From: Taishania sp964580465 | Lineage (GTDB): Bacteria > Bacteroidota > Bacteroidia > Flavobacteriales_D > Crocinitomicaceae | DNA length: 64,000 nt | Direction of reading: 5' to 3' | Assembly (NCBI GenBank): GCA_964580465.1 | Contig: CAZOKJ010000002.1 | Coordinates: 92,411-156,410, forward strand | Shown here: one piece after another, positions 8,906 to 17,904 of the stretch | Layout of the letters: each line of letters begins with the position of its first letter | Numbering within the stretch: position 1 is the first letter of the stretch | Program-made: the position numbers and the translations under genes | The notes under the pieces: generated by a model | Seen by the model: the letters and a program-made list of their open reading frames with translations, nothing else | Told to the model about the DNA's origin: nothing | Databases searched by the model: none

Positions 8906-11068
8906 TTATTCTTTGATTAACTTAAGCGTTTTCTTTTGCCCTTTGATGGTAGTTTCAAAGAAATAAACACCTGTTGTAAGAGCAGAAATGTCAATGTTTT
9001 GTTGGTTCATCAACTCGGCATTGCTTTCTGCCACTAATTGACCTGAAGCTGCATAGATTTTGTATCCTTTCATTGTTAATGAAGCATCTGTATTCACTGT
9101 GATGAAATCATTTGCTGGATTAGGGAAAATTTGAACTGACACATCTTCTAATTCTTCAACTCCTAAATATCCTTTGATGATTTTAAATTTACGGTCAGAA
9201 ACATCGAAGAATTTATCATCTAACGAACTCACCATGATAACAGCTAAGTTGGATTGTACGTCTGGAACGTTGATTACTTCTTCACCATCGTTTGGAGTAC
9301 TTGCTTTAAGCACAGTAAATGTTTCGCCAGCATCTATTGATAATAAGATTTTCACGTTTGCACAATAAATTGGTGCTGCAGTGGTGTTTGCAACATCCCA
9401 AGTAACTGTTTGTTGTGATAATCCTTGCCACACAACAGTAGATAAATTTGGATAAAGAACGGTGAATGGACCTGAGTTAGGGTCTGTTGTTACAGTTACA
9501 TCTTTGTATTCTGTACAACCTCCACCAGGTGTATTATTACGAACTGTTACACGGAATTTATATGTTCTACCTACAGTTGCCAAACGCTCCCAAGTGTAAT
9601 TAGCAAGTGTCTGATTTGCAATAGAAGGGAAATAGCGAATTGGAGAAGTGCTAGGCGTATAAGATCTAAAATTAGGTCCTGAAGTGGATGTTGCAACTGG
9701 AGCTTGAGTGGAAATTTCATTATCCATTTGTTCCCAACAGTAAGTAAGGTTGTTACCGTTTGCATCTGTTGCATTTGCTTTCAACATGAAAGGAGTTCCA
9801 GAAGGTACAGTCATATTTCCAGATGTGCTTGCTACAACTGGTGCTACGTTGCTAAGAGGTGTTTTCACAGGACAAGCGTGAGAACTTTTGCTAATAGCAG
9901 TACCAATTTCATGTAAAGAAATTGCGTGAAAATAATCATTTGAGTTGTTTTGAACATTTGGAGGACAAATACCAGCATAAGCTAGAATAGTAGAACCACT
10001 ACCTGGCTCCATCGCTGTAGGATTGTTTCTATTTCCGCTGCATGAATTGTTGAACGTATGATTCGCGCCAAATTGGTGTCCCATTTCATGCGCTACATAG
10101 TCAATGTCAAATGCATCCCCTGTAGGTGCTCCACTACCAGTTACCCCTCTAGCTTTTACCGCTGGTTTACAAACAGCATCTAATTGAGCTAAACCACCAG
10201 AGTTGGTTCCAAATACGTGTCCAATATCGTAGTTTGCACTACCAATAACGCTGGTGATGTTTGTTTGATTTTGTCCAATCATTGTTCCAGGATTTCCGTT
10301 GGTGTATGGGTCCGTTGAACTGTTGGTGTAAATTAATAGGTCGTTATTAGGAATAATTGTCATTGTGATGGCTAAATCACGTTGATAAATACCATTGACA
10401 CGGTTCATGGTTGTTACTTGAGCAGCTAATGCTTGTGCAACAGTTCCACCATGAAAGGCTGTATATTCACCAGTAGCAGCGATTGCTACACGGTAAGTTC
10501 TTAATTCGCACGTTTGTACTTGTTTTTCGTTTGAAGCAAAAGTTAAATCAGTTGCTTTGTCCGATTCTGTTTCACAAGAAAAATATTTTTCACCAATTAG
10601 TTGACTTCTTTTATACAATTTATAATATGATTGTAAACTATTGGTAAAAACAGCAGGATCAATAAACATGGTTTCTTCGCCAGGTTGAAGAATCATTGCT
10701 CTAAAATAGTCGGGACCAACATCTACTTTTGCAATTTTTCCCGAACCATCTAAAGCAATACCATCCCACGCGCGAATTTCAGGATATTTTATCATTAATT
10801 CTTTACTCATGGTTGTATTGATGGTCAATTTAAAGTCAGTTATTTCATCATTGCTAATTGGCAAAGAAATAATCAAATTGTTTTCATCGATTTTGATCAT
10901 TGATTTAAAAGAAGCAATGTCAAAAACAAATAACTGATCTTCGGTTGTTGGAATTACGTAACCAACTTGTTGCTTGGCAATGTGGTTTGTTTTATTCCAT
11001 AGGTTTGTTTGAGAAAAAGAGGTGTTTCCCAAAATTGTTAGAGCTAAAACAAGGATACTTTTTTTCAT
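8906..11068 (-). CDS. Secreted reprolysin-type zinc metalloprotease with T9SS type A sorting domain
   Basis: A 720-residue preproenzyme. A signal peptide (ending NTSFSQ) is followed by a propeptide-like region to ~190 and a metzincin catalytic domain starting at RTYRVAIAATGEYTAFHGG. The zinc site HEMGHQFGANH has His327, Glu328, His331 and His337, matching HExxHxxGxxH of M12-type peptidases; AMEPGSGSTILAYAG supplies the Met-turn region. After it come Ig-like/fibronectin-like segments (~400-630) and a type A C-terminal domain (VQIFPNPANDFITVN...GVYFFETTIKGQKKTLKLIKE). It should cross the outer membrane by T9SS and act extracellularly on proteins. First gene of a likely three-gene operon; TATCTTTC (7 of 8 to consensus) lies upstream at 11091-11098. 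Confidence 0.93.
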   Translation of the reverse strand: MKKSILVLALTILGNTSFSQTNLWNKTNHIAKQQVGYVIPTTEDQLFVFDIASFKSMIKIDENNLIISLPISNDEITDFKLTINTTMSKELMIKYPEIRAWDGIALDGSGKIAKVDVGPDYFRAMILQPGEETMFIDPAVFTNSLQSYYKLYKRSQLIGEKYFSCETESDKATDLTFASNEKQVQTCELRTYRVAIAATGEYTAFHGGTVAQALAAQVTTMNRVNGIYQRDLAITMTIIPNNDLLIYTNSSTDPYTNGNPGTMIGQNQTNITSVIGSANYDIGHVFGTNSGGLAQLDAVCKPAVKARGVTGSGAPTGDAFDIDYVAHEMGHQFGANHTFNNSCSGNRNNPTAMEPGSGSTILAYAGICPPNVQNNSNDYFHAISLHEIGTAISKSSHACPVKTPLSNVAPVVASTSGNMTVPSGTPFMLKANATDANGNNLTYCWEQMDNEISTQAPVATSTSGPNFRSYTPSTSPIRYFPSIANQTLANYTWERLATVGRTYKFRVTVRNNTPGGGCTEYKDVTVTTDPNSGPFTVLYPNLSTVVWQGLSQQTVTWDVANTTAAPIYCANVKILLSIDAGETFTVLKASTPNDGEEVINVPDVQSNLAVIMVSSLDDKFFDVSDRKFKIIKGYLGVEELEDVSVQIFPNPANDFITVNTDASLTMKGYKIYAASGQLVAESNAELMNQQNIDISALTTGVYFFETTIKGQKKTLKLIKE

Positions 11069-11241
11069 TTTTTAATCTATTATGGATTGGAAAGATACAA
11101 TTTTTTTCTAAATAAAAGGTTTTTTGTTAAAATTCTTAATTATTTCGATTATGAGTAAAAGTTTTTTTAGGTTTGTTTTTAAATTTTTTTAAATAGATGC
11201 AACTTTTTCAAACGAAACAAAGTCAATAAGATAATTGAGAG

Positions 11242-11769
11242 ATGGAGGAACGTGAACTTATACAAGAATGTTTAAAGGGAAATCCCATTGCTCAACGAAA
11301 GTTGTTTGAAAAATTTGCTCCTAAGTTAATGACTGTTTGCCTTCGTTATATGAAGGATAATCAAGAGGCTGAAGATGTATTACAAGATGGTTTTGTGAAA
11401 ATCTTTCAACATTTACCTCATTTTGAAAATGTGGGTTCATTTGAAGGTTGGATGCGTAGAATTATTGTCAATACAGCACTTGATCAATTAAGAAGAAACA
11501 CAAAATTGGGCTACGCAGAAGATGTGGATGAGATTGCTTACAAGTTAGAAGATAATCAATCTATTTATTCAGATATTGCAGCTCAGGATTTGATGAAATT
11601 AATCGATGAAATGCCAAGCGGTTATAAAGTTGTTTTCAATATGTTTGCCATTGAGGGTTATTCTCATAAAGAAATAGCCGAGATGTTACAAATATCTGAA
11701 AGCACTTCAAAGTCACAATATTTAAGAGCAAGAGCTTTTTTAAAAACGAAATTAGAACAATTATTATAA
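11242..11769 (+). CDS. ECF-type RNA polymerase sigma factor
   Basis: A 175-residue sigma-70 family protein of the extracytoplasmic-function class. Region 2 spans ~8-75 (CLRYMKDNQEAEDVLQDGFVKIFQHLPHF, GWMRRIIVNTALDQLRR). Region 4 spans ~120-170 (EMPSGYKVVFNMFAIEGYSHKEIAEMLQISE, then TSKSQYLRARAFLKTKL), a helix-turn-helix for -35 recognition. Only 9 bp separate its stop from the GTG start of the downstream membrane protein, the usual arrangement for a sigma/anti-sigma pair. Target promoters cannot be predicted. Confidence 0.93.
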   Translation: MEERELIQECLKGNPIAQRKLFEKFAPKLMTVCLRYMKDNQEAEDVLQDGFVKIFQHLPHFENVGSFEGWMRRIIVNTALDQLRRNTKLGYAEDVDEIAYKLEDNQSIYSDIAAQDLMKLIDEMPSGYKVVFNMFAIEGYSHKEIAEMLQISESTSKSQYLRARAFLKTKLEQLL

Positions 11770-11778
11770 GTATTGAAC

Positions 11779-12675
11779 GTGAGTCAAGAAGATAAAATAA
11801 AAGATTTGTTTGCTGATAAATTGGGGAACTTAGAAACTCCAGTGAATCCTCAGTTGTGGAGTGCTATCGCTTCTCAAGTGGGAACTACAACGGCAGCAAG
11901 CACAGCAACTGGTCTTTCTACAGTCGCTAAAATCTTTATTGGTGTAGCCGCAGCGGGTGTTGTAGCGACAGCTGGTTTCCTATTGACCAATACGTCTGAA
12001 TCTGCTTCAATCCAACCAACTACTGCGCAATCAACATTTGTTGCGAATAATGAACAGACAACACCCAATGAGGATGTTAACACTACTACTATTTCAACTG
12101 AACCAAAATCAAACTCTTCTGTAGAGGTAACAGAAGTAGCAAAAGAAAATCATCCAGTGGTAAAAACTACAAGTTTGCCTGCAATGGTTCCTTCAACAGT
12201 GCCAGCTGAAACAGCTCCTGTTGAGATAATAGCTCCGTTTACGAATTTGCCAGAGGTAAACATGACTGGAAAATCTGTGAAAAACGTGGTGGTAAATCCT
12301 GATGCTGCAAAGGAAAATACCGTAATCGAGCCAAAAGCTCATAATGTTCCTCATAAAATAGATCCTGTACCGAGCGTTCAACCTGAAATAGTTCCTTCAT
12401 TTGAAATCACTGTGCTTCCGAATGTCTATTTCTTAAACGCATCGGGCTATTTTTCAATTGAACACACGGGAGAATGTTCTGACTTTTTATTTACATTGTT
12501 AAATGATAAAAATCAGCCAGTTTACACTAGCACCAATGTAGATTTTCAATGGCGAGGAACGGATAAATTTGGCGATACGGTAGCACCAGGTGAGTACATT
12601 TACATTATCACAGCGAAAGACAAATCTGGTGAGTCTATCAACAAGTACAGTCGTTTGACGGTTATGAATCGTTAA
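11779..12675 (+). CDS. Single-pass membrane partner of the ECF sigma factor with a T9SS type B-like C-terminal domain
   Basis: Encodes about 298 residues. Residues 1-40 (IKDLFADKLGNLETPVNPQLW) are a cytoplasmic segment of the kind seen in Bacteroidota proteins encoded next to ECF sigma factors. A hydrophobic helix (VAKIFIGVAAAGVVATAGFLL) follows, then ~140 residues of Thr/Pro/Val/Glu-rich linker. The last ~90 residues resemble the gliding-motility/type B (CHU_C, FlgD-Ig-like) domain: LPNVYFLN, VYTSTNVDFQWRGTDKFGD, VAPGEYIYIITAKD and a terminal NR. I infer an anti-sigma or envelope-sensing role from position; no experiment is implied. GTG at 11779 is preferred to TTG at 11773, but both are possible. 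Confidence 0.72.
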   Translation: MSQEDKIKDLFADKLGNLETPVNPQLWSAIASQVGTTTAASTATGLSTVAKIFIGVAAAGVVATAGFLLTNTSESASIQPTTAQSTFVANNEQTTPNEDVNTTTISTEPKSNSSVEVTEVAKENHPVVKTTSLPAMVPSTVPAETAPVEIIAPFTNLPEVNMTGKSVKNVVVNPDAAKENTVIEPKAHNVPHKIDPVPSVQPEIVPSFEITVLPNVYFLNASGYFSIEHTGECSDFLFTLLNDKNQPVYTSTNVDFQWRGTDKFGDTVAPGEYIYIITAKDKSGESINKYSRLTVMNR

Positions 12676-12713
12676 TCTTTTCCTTAATTCTTATTTTTTT
12701 GCTAGAAAATGTT

Positions 12714-12721
12714 TATTTTCG
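12714..12721 (+). promoter_or_regulatory. Probable -7 box of radA
   Basis: TATTTTCG matches TAnnTTTG at 7 of 8 positions and ends 4 nt before the ATG at 12726. It argues against the nine-codon upstream extension of the frame. Confidence 0.5.
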
Positions 12722-12725
12722 TAGT

Positions 12726-14090
12726 ATGGCAAAACAAAAATCAGCATATTTCTGTCAAAGTTGCGGTTATGAAGCACCTAAATGGTTAGGAAAATGTCCT
12801 TCTTGTAATGAATGGAACACTTTTGTAGAAGAATTAATTGAAAAAAATCTTCCTGGCAATATAGTTGCTTTTTCAAAATCGGGTAAAACCTCCAAACCTA
12901 CGGCTATTCTTGATATTCAAGGAGTAGAGCAGGAACGATATGTTTTAGCAGATAAAGAACTTAACCGAGTTTTGGGTAATGGTTTGGTGCTTGGTTCATT
13001 GGTTCTTTTTGGAGGAGAACCAGGGATTGGAAAGTCAACGCTGATGTTGCAATTAGCCATTTCGAATAATGATTTTCGCGTTTTGTATGTTTCCGGAGAG
13101 GAGAGTGAGCAACAAATTAAAATGCGTGCCGAACGTATAGGAGTTCAAAATCCCAATTGTTTTATTCTTTCTGAAACGAATATCCAAAATATCTTTAAAC
13201 AAGCAGAGGAAATTGAACCTAAGTTATTGGTGATTGACTCTATTCAAACTTTATATAGTTCAGAGATTGAAAGCTCGCCTGGAAGTATTTCCCAAGTGAG
13301 AGAATGTACTGCTCAATTATTGCGCTATGCTAAAACAACCAATGTGCCAGTGTTCTTGATTGGTCACATTACAAAAGAAGGTTCACTAGCTGGTCCAAAA
13401 GTTTTGGAACACATGGTGGATACAGTTTTGCAATTTGAAGGAGATCGCAATCATGTTTATCGTTTGCTTCGTTCGGTGAAAAATCGTTTTGGAAGCACCA
13501 ATGAATTGGGTATTTATGAAATGATAGGATCAGGACTTCGACAAGTAGAAAACCCAAGCGAAATTTTAATTACTAATTCAGATAGTTCCTTGAGTGGAGT
13601 GTCTATTGGAGCCACATTGGAAGGAATGCGTCCAATGCTGATAGAGGTTCAAGCTTTGGTTAGTACAGCAGCTTATGGAACGCCTCAACGAACATCTACA
13701 GGTTTTGATTCAAAACGATTGAATATGCTGTTGGCAGTGATGGAAAAACGATGTGGTTTTAAACTAGGAGCTAAAGATGTGTTTTTAAACATTGCCGGTG
13801 GTATTAAAGTAGATGATCCTGCGTTGGATTTAGCAGTAGTTGCTTCCGTATTGTCTTCTAACGCCGACATTGCCATCAATAAAGGAATTTGTTTATCGGG
13901 CGAGGTTGGTTTATCAGGTGAAGTGCGACCCGTAAATCGCATTGACCAGCGCATTTACGAAGCGGAAAAACTTGGTTTTGAAAAGATTATTATTTCAAAA
14001 TACAACAAAGGTATTGACCAAAAGAATTTTAAAATTGAATTGGTACAATGTGGCAAGATTGATGAGGTATTGAGAGCGTTGTTTGCTTAA
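12726..14090 (+). CDS. radA: DNA repair protein RadA (Sms)
   Basis: Encodes 454 residues from MAKQKSAYFCQSCG. The domain order is typical: an N-terminal C4 zinc finger (CQSCG...CPSC), a RecA-like ATPase with Walker A GEPGIGKST and Walker B LLVIDSIQT, the RadA-specific KNRFG motif (VKNRFGS), and a C-terminal Lon-protease-like domain lacking peptidase activity (SLSGVSIGATLEG, LNIAGGIKVDDPALDLAVV). RadA is a branch-migration helicase acting with RecA in recombinational repair. Length is normal. The longer frame starting at 12699 runs across the promoter box and is rejected. Confidence 0.95.
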   Translation: MAKQKSAYFCQSCGYEAPKWLGKCPSCNEWNTFVEELIEKNLPGNIVAFSKSGKTSKPTAILDIQGVEQERYVLADKELNRVLGNGLVLGSLVLFGGEPGIGKSTLMLQLAISNNDFRVLYVSGEESEQQIKMRAERIGVQNPNCFILSETNIQNIFKQAEEIEPKLLVIDSIQTLYSSEIESSPGSISQVRECTAQLLRYAKTTNVPVFLIGHITKEGSLAGPKVLEHMVDTVLQFEGDRNHVYRLLRSVKNRFGSTNELGIYEMIGSGLRQVENPSEILITNSDSSLSGVSIGATLEGMRPMLIEVQALVSTAAYGTPQRTSTGFDSKRLNMLLAVMEKRCGFKLGAKDVFLNIAGGIKVDDPALDLAVVASVLSSNADIAINKGICLSGEVGLSGEVRPVNRIDQRIYEAEKLGFEKIIISKYNKGIDQKNFKIELVQCGKIDEVLRALFA

Positions 14091-14146
14091 AAATGTCTTT
14101 TTTTTTATACTGAAAGAATTTTAATTGATAATTCACACTTATAATA

Positions 14147-14171
14147 CGACAAATACACAAGTTATTTGTCG
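14147..14171. promoter_or_regulatory. Perfect 9-bp inverted repeat downstream of radA
   Basis: CGACAAATA, a 7-base loop, then TATTTGTCG. It lies in the 238-bp interval between the convergent radA and transketolase genes, ~110 bp before their terminator. It could be an operator for a small transcript or a hairpin; there is no T-tract. Confidence 0.35.
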
Positions 14172-14280
14172 CATATTTGCAACGAATATAATAAATATTT
14201 ATCGCATTTATACGGTAAATAAATCAATTAATTCTTGAAAACTAAATTAACTATCTTTAAGTCAATATGTTAAAAACAAA

Positions 14281-14315
14281 AACGTGCTCCATCATTGATA
14301 AAGCACGTTTTTTTA
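14281..14315. terminator. Bidirectional terminator between radA and the transketolase genes
   Basis: Stem AACGTGCT/AGCACGTT with a 13-base loop, an A-tract before it and a T-tract after it, so it can serve both radA (+) and the transketolase operon (-). Confidence 0.8.
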
Positions 14316-14328
14316 TGAGTAGTGTTTT

Positions 14329-15282
14329 TTACTTTCTCTTAATCACTTTTAATGCAGCAGCTACTACATCTGGAGTATCAATGTTGTATTTAGCCATTAA
14401 TTCATCTGGTGTTCCAGACTCTCCAAAAGTATCGTTTACAGCTACGTATTCTTGTGGTGTAGGGTTTGTTCTTGCTAATAATTGAGCAACAGAATCACCT
14501 AAACCACCGTGGTACATGTGCTCTTCAGCAGTAACAACACATTTTGTTTTTGCAACAGATTTTAAAATTGCTTCTTCATCCAATGGTTTGATTGTGTGCA
14601 TGTTGATTACCTCAGCTGAAACACCTTGTTTTTCCAATTCTTTTGCTGCTTCAATAGATTTCCATACCAAGTGACCACAAGCGATGATGGTAACGTCTGT
14701 TCCTTCAATAACAGTGTCAGCTTTACCGATAACAAATTCCGCATCTTCTTTTACAAAAATTGGAACACTCGGACGGCCAAAACGCAAGTAAACTGGGCCA
14801 TTGTGTTTAGCAGCAGCGATTGTTGCTTGTTTTGTTTGATTGAAATCTGCAGGAACGATAACGGTCATGTTAGGCAACATTTTCATCATTCCGATATCTT
14901 CTAAAATTTGGTGTGTTGCACCGTCTTCACCTAAGGTCAAACCAGCATGTGAAGCTGCAATTTTCACGTTTTTATTAGAGTAACAAACAGACTGACGAAT
15001 TTGGTCATACACGCGTCCTGTTGAGAAGTTTGCAAAAGTACCAGTGAATGGAATTTTTCCACCTACAGCCATTCCTGCTGCAATACTAATCATGTTTGCT
15101 TCTGCAATACCAACTTGGAAAAAACGCTCTGGATTTTCGTTTTTAAAACCATCCATTTTTAAAGATCCTGTCAAGTCAGCACATAAGGCTACAACGTCAG
15201 GATTTGTTCTTCCCAATTCTAAAAGTCCTTCTCCAAATCCGGAACGAGTATCTTTTTTTCCAAAAATTTCGATTTCAATCAT
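14329..15282 (-). CDS. Transketolase, C-terminal subunit
   Basis: A 317-residue protein carrying the pyrimidine-binding and C-terminal domains of transketolase: ALCADLTGSLKMDGF, FFQVGIAEANMISIAAGMA (catalytic Glu region), FSTGRVYDQIRQSVCY, SHAGLTLGEDGATHQ and the C-terminal domain from ~190. With the N-terminal subunit (16643-17485) it would form one thiamine-diphosphate enzyme moving two-carbon ketol units in the pentose phosphate pathway. Split transketolases are common in Bacteroidota and Firmicutes, but the halves usually adjoin. Here a VWA-protein gene sits between them with gaps of 3 and 1 bp, so all three are translated from one message. Confidence 0.93.
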   Translation of the reverse strand: MIEIEIFGKKDTRSGFGEGLLELGRTNPDVVALCADLTGSLKMDGFKNENPERFFQVGIAEANMISIAAGMAVGGKIPFTGTFANFSTGRVYDQIRQSVCYSNKNVKIAASHAGLTLGEDGATHQILEDIGMMKMLPNMTVIVPADFNQTKQATIAAAKHNGPVYLRFGRPSVPIFVKEDAEFVIGKADTVIEGTDVTIIACGHLVWKSIEAAKELEKQGVSAEVINMHTIKPLDEEAILKSVAKTKCVVTAEEHMYHGGLGDSVAQLLARTNPTPQEYVAVNDTFGESGTPDELMAKYNIDTPDVVAAALKVIKRK

Positions 15283-15285
15283 CTG

Positions 15286-16641
15286 TTAAAAGTTTAATGA
15301 GGTAATTTTATTTGAATAAATTATAAATTCTTTTTCTGTGGTATAAATCGTTTTCTTAATGTTTTTAAAACGATAGACCACTTTATAGTTTCCAGGTTGC
15401 AATTGAATATTGCTATGATTAGGTAACTCATCGAGATTGCAAACCCAATCAAATGTTCCATCTCCTTTTACTACAAAAATTTGCCCTGTAATGGCAGTGC
15501 TCGCCTTGTAACTAAAGGTTCCTGGAGCTGGAATTTCGATTTTTGTAGTAGCACTTTGTGTAACTTCTACTGTGGTGTAAATACGCGGAAGTGTTAGCAC
15601 TTCAACATCGTATTTTCCTACTAAGTATTTATCCACAGAGCCAATTTGTTGAACGTTAAGCGTTGACGTACTTCCGTGTTCCATAATGCGTGAAGGAATC
15701 ATGTAAGAGCGTGTACCATTGACAACTCTTGGTTGAATGTATCCTTGTGGAACGTCGGTGATGATTGTGTTGTGCACGTGTTTTTTCAACTTAATGCCTT
15801 TCAATTCACGTCGAGGAAGTGTGTTTACAACCATGTCATACTCAATTGCCGGATCCATAACAAGGGTGTCTGGCAACTTATTTTGATTCAATGTATGAGT
15901 AAAGGTGTATTTCAATTCTTTTGTTCCTGCTTTGTATAAAAACAAGGTCACATTGGTTTCTTTTGGATCTTTGTTGATGTTGTTCAAATTGATTTGAACA
16001 GTTGTATTTACCAATGCTTTTTGTACAATGTTTTTTAACACAATTTCAAAACTTTCAGGACTTTCAGCATCTGCATATTCGCCGATACATCTAAATTTTT
16101 CGAGGTAGGATAAATCCATCCCGATTCCGATGACAAAGGGTTTAACATTGATGCTTTTATCCTTTAGTTTTTTCGCAATCACACAAGGGTCATTATCACA
16201 AGCTTCTAAACCATCCGTAATCAAGATGATGATGTTTCGAGAAGTTGCATCTGGAAAATCGCTTGCTGCTGCTTCAAGTGAGCGCGCAATTGGTGTCGTT
16301 CCTCTTGCTCTAATGGTCTTAATTCTACTCTTAATAGCACTGTGATTGCTCGGCCCGAAAGGAATTTCTAGCTTGGTGTCATTACAATCTTGATAGGTTG
16401 CTGTAATGTCAGATTGGTGTCCATAAACACGCAACGCGATTTCCAAATTGGGAACACCTTCTAACTCCGTCACCGATTTGGTCAATAATTCTTTAGCGGC
16501 TTCGATTCGCGTTTGTTTACCCCACGATAAATTCATGCTATTGGATGCATCCAATACGAATAATATACGTGTTAATTGCTCTTGAGCTTGTCCCCAATGA
16601 GCCATTAATACGAGTAATATGACAGCGAATCGCTTTAGCAT
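15286..16641 (-). CDS. Exported von Willebrand factor A domain protein
   Basis: A 451-residue protein with a signal peptide (MLKRFAVILLVLMAHWGQAQ). Residues ~25-205 form a VWA domain: ILFVLDASNSMN supplies the MIDAS DxSxS, RGTTPIARSLEAA the conserved Thr, and IILITDGLEACDNDPC the third metal-site loop with a likely disulfide. The remaining ~245 residues are beta-rich repeats (TTVEVTQSATTKIEIPAPG and similar), resembling serial Ig-like modules; no membrane anchor or clear sorting domain is visible. Function unknown; VWA domains usually mediate metal-dependent protein binding. It is wedged between the two transketolase halves with almost no spacing, which is odd for a periplasmic protein. Confidence 0.85.
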   Translation of the reverse strand: MLKRFAVILLVLMAHWGQAQEQLTRILFVLDASNSMNLSWGKQTRIEAAKELLTKSVTELEGVPNLEIALRVYGHQSDITATYQDCNDTKLEIPFGPSNHSAIKSRIKTIRARGTTPIARSLEAAASDFPDATSRNIIILITDGLEACDNDPCVIAKKLKDKSINVKPFVIGIGMDLSYLEKFRCIGEYADAESPESFEIVLKNIVQKALVNTTVQINLNNINKDPKETNVTLFLYKAGTKELKYTFTHTLNQNKLPDTLVMDPAIEYDMVVNTLPRRELKGIKLKKHVHNTIITDVPQGYIQPRVVNGTRSYMIPSRIMEHGSTSTLNVQQIGSVDKYLVGKYDVEVLTLPRIYTTVEVTQSATTKIEIPAPGTFSYKASTAITGQIFVVKGDGTFDWVCNLDELPNHSNIQLQPGNYKVVYRFKNIKKTIYTTEKEFIIYSNKITSLNF

Positions 16642-16642
16642 T

Positions 16643-17485
16643 TTAGTAATCTCCTAATGTTTCTTCTAATTGACTTAAAGCACTAGCTAATTGTTCAGCA
16701 TTTGGAGCACTACCATGCCATTTGTGAGTTCCCATCATGTAATCAACACCTTGACCCATTTCAGTTTTCATCAAAATAACAATTGGCTTTCCTTTTCCTG
16801 TTAAGGCTTTTGCTTCTGCTAAAACTTTACGCATATCTTCAAAGTCATGTCCATTCATTTCAAGTACATGCCATCCAAAAGCGTGCCATTTTCCTTTTAA
16901 ATCACCCAAACTAATAACATCATCACAATCTCCATCGATTTGGCGACCGTTGTAGTCAATAGTTGCGATTAAATTATCTACTTTGTGAGCAGCAGCATAC
17001 ATGGCTGCTTCCCAAATTTGTCCTTCTTGCAATTCACCATCTCCGTGCAAAGTGTAAACCAATGAATCGTCGCCATTTAAACGCTTCACTTGTGCCGTAC
17101 CGATTCCGTTTGACAATCCTTGACCTAACGAACCAGAAGCCATTCTAATTCCAGGTAAATCATGAGCAGTTGACGGGTGTCCTTGCAAACGAGATGAAAT
17201 TTTTCTAAAAGTGCTCAATTCAGCTACAGGAAAATAACCACTTCTTGCCAAAACACTGTACCAAACCGGTGAGATGTGACCGTTAGACAAGTAGAATACA
17301 TCTTGCCCTTTCCCATCCATTGTAAAGTTTTTTGGATCGTGTTTCAATGTTTCAAAATACATGATTGTAAAGAAGTCTGCACAACCTAATGAACCTCCAG
17401 GGTGTCCTGAACTTACTGCTGCAACCATGCGAACGATATCTCTTCGAACTTGTGATGCAATTTTACTTAATTCGCTATTTTCCAT
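16643..17485 (-). CDS. Transketolase, N-terminal subunit
   Basis: A 280-residue protein with the thiamine-diphosphate/metal-binding half of transketolase: SSGHPGGSLGCADFFTIMYF, DVFYLSNGHISPVWYSVLA, GSLGQGLSNGIG, and the metal motif GDGELQEGQIWEAAMYAAA followed by IDYNGRQIDG. It pairs with the C-terminal subunit at 14329-15282. A perfect -7 box 30 nt upstream suggests that this gene starts its own transcript, followed by the VWA gene and the C-subunit gene. Confidence 0.93.
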   Translation of the reverse strand: MENSELSKIASQVRRDIVRMVAAVSSGHPGGSLGCADFFTIMYFETLKHDPKNFTMDGKGQDVFYLSNGHISPVWYSVLARSGYFPVAELSTFRKISSRLQGHPSTAHDLPGIRMASGSLGQGLSNGIGTAQVKRLNGDDSLVYTLHGDGELQEGQIWEAAMYAAAHKVDNLIATIDYNGRQIDGDCDDVISLGDLKGKWHAFGWHVLEMNGHDFEDMRKVLAEAKALTGKGKPIVILMKTEMGQGVDYMMGTHKWHGSAPNAEQLASALSQLEETLGDY

Positions 17486-17515
17486 TCTTTCAACTAATTT
17501 ATCTTAAGATATTTA

Positions 17516-17523
17516 CAAATATA
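17516..17523 (-). promoter_or_regulatory. -7 promoter box of the transketolase/VWA operon
   Basis: Reads TATATTTG on the minus strand, a perfect TAnnTTTG match, in the 63-bp gap between folB and the transketolase N-subunit gene. Confidence 0.6.
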
Positions 17524-17548
17524 ACCTTTTCTTTTTTACCGAAGTGTT

Positions 17549-17902
17549 TTAGTCTTCGATGATGATGGTACAATCGTTAACGTCTCCGTTGATTGGTGGA
17601 CAAATCTTAATGATTTTCACCTTCACGCTTTCTACATTTTTTAATTGTTGATGCAAGCGGTTGTATATTCTTGCTCCTACGTGTTCAATCAATTTAGAAC
17701 GTATTGCCATTTCTTCTTTAACAATGCTATTCACTTCTACATAGTCGATTGTATTAATCAACTCGTCCGTTTGCATCGCTTCTGTAAAATTTGTTTTAAT
17801 GGCAATGTCAACGATATAATGCCCACCAATTTTCGCTTCTTCTTCTAAGCAACCATGGTGTGCATAGCATTTAATTCCGTTGACTTCGATTGTGTGTTTC
17901 AT
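17549..17902 (-). CDS. folB: Dihydroneopterin aldolase
   Basis: A 117-residue protein matching FolB in length and pattern: IEVNGIKCYAHHGCLEEE with the active-site Glu, a central DELINTIDYVEVNSIV, and KVKIIKICPPINGDV containing the catalytic Lys strand. It converts dihydroneopterin to 6-hydroxymethyl-dihydropterin and glycolaldehyde in folate synthesis. It begins 2 bp after gltX and is probably translated from the same mRNA. Confidence 0.93.
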   Translation of the reverse strand: MKHTIEVNGIKCYAHHGCLEEEAKIGGHYIVDIAIKTNFTEAMQTDELINTIDYVEVNSIVKEEMAIRSKLIEHVGARIYNRLHQQLKNVESVKVKIIKICPPINGDVNDCTIIIED

Positions 17903-17904
17903 GT

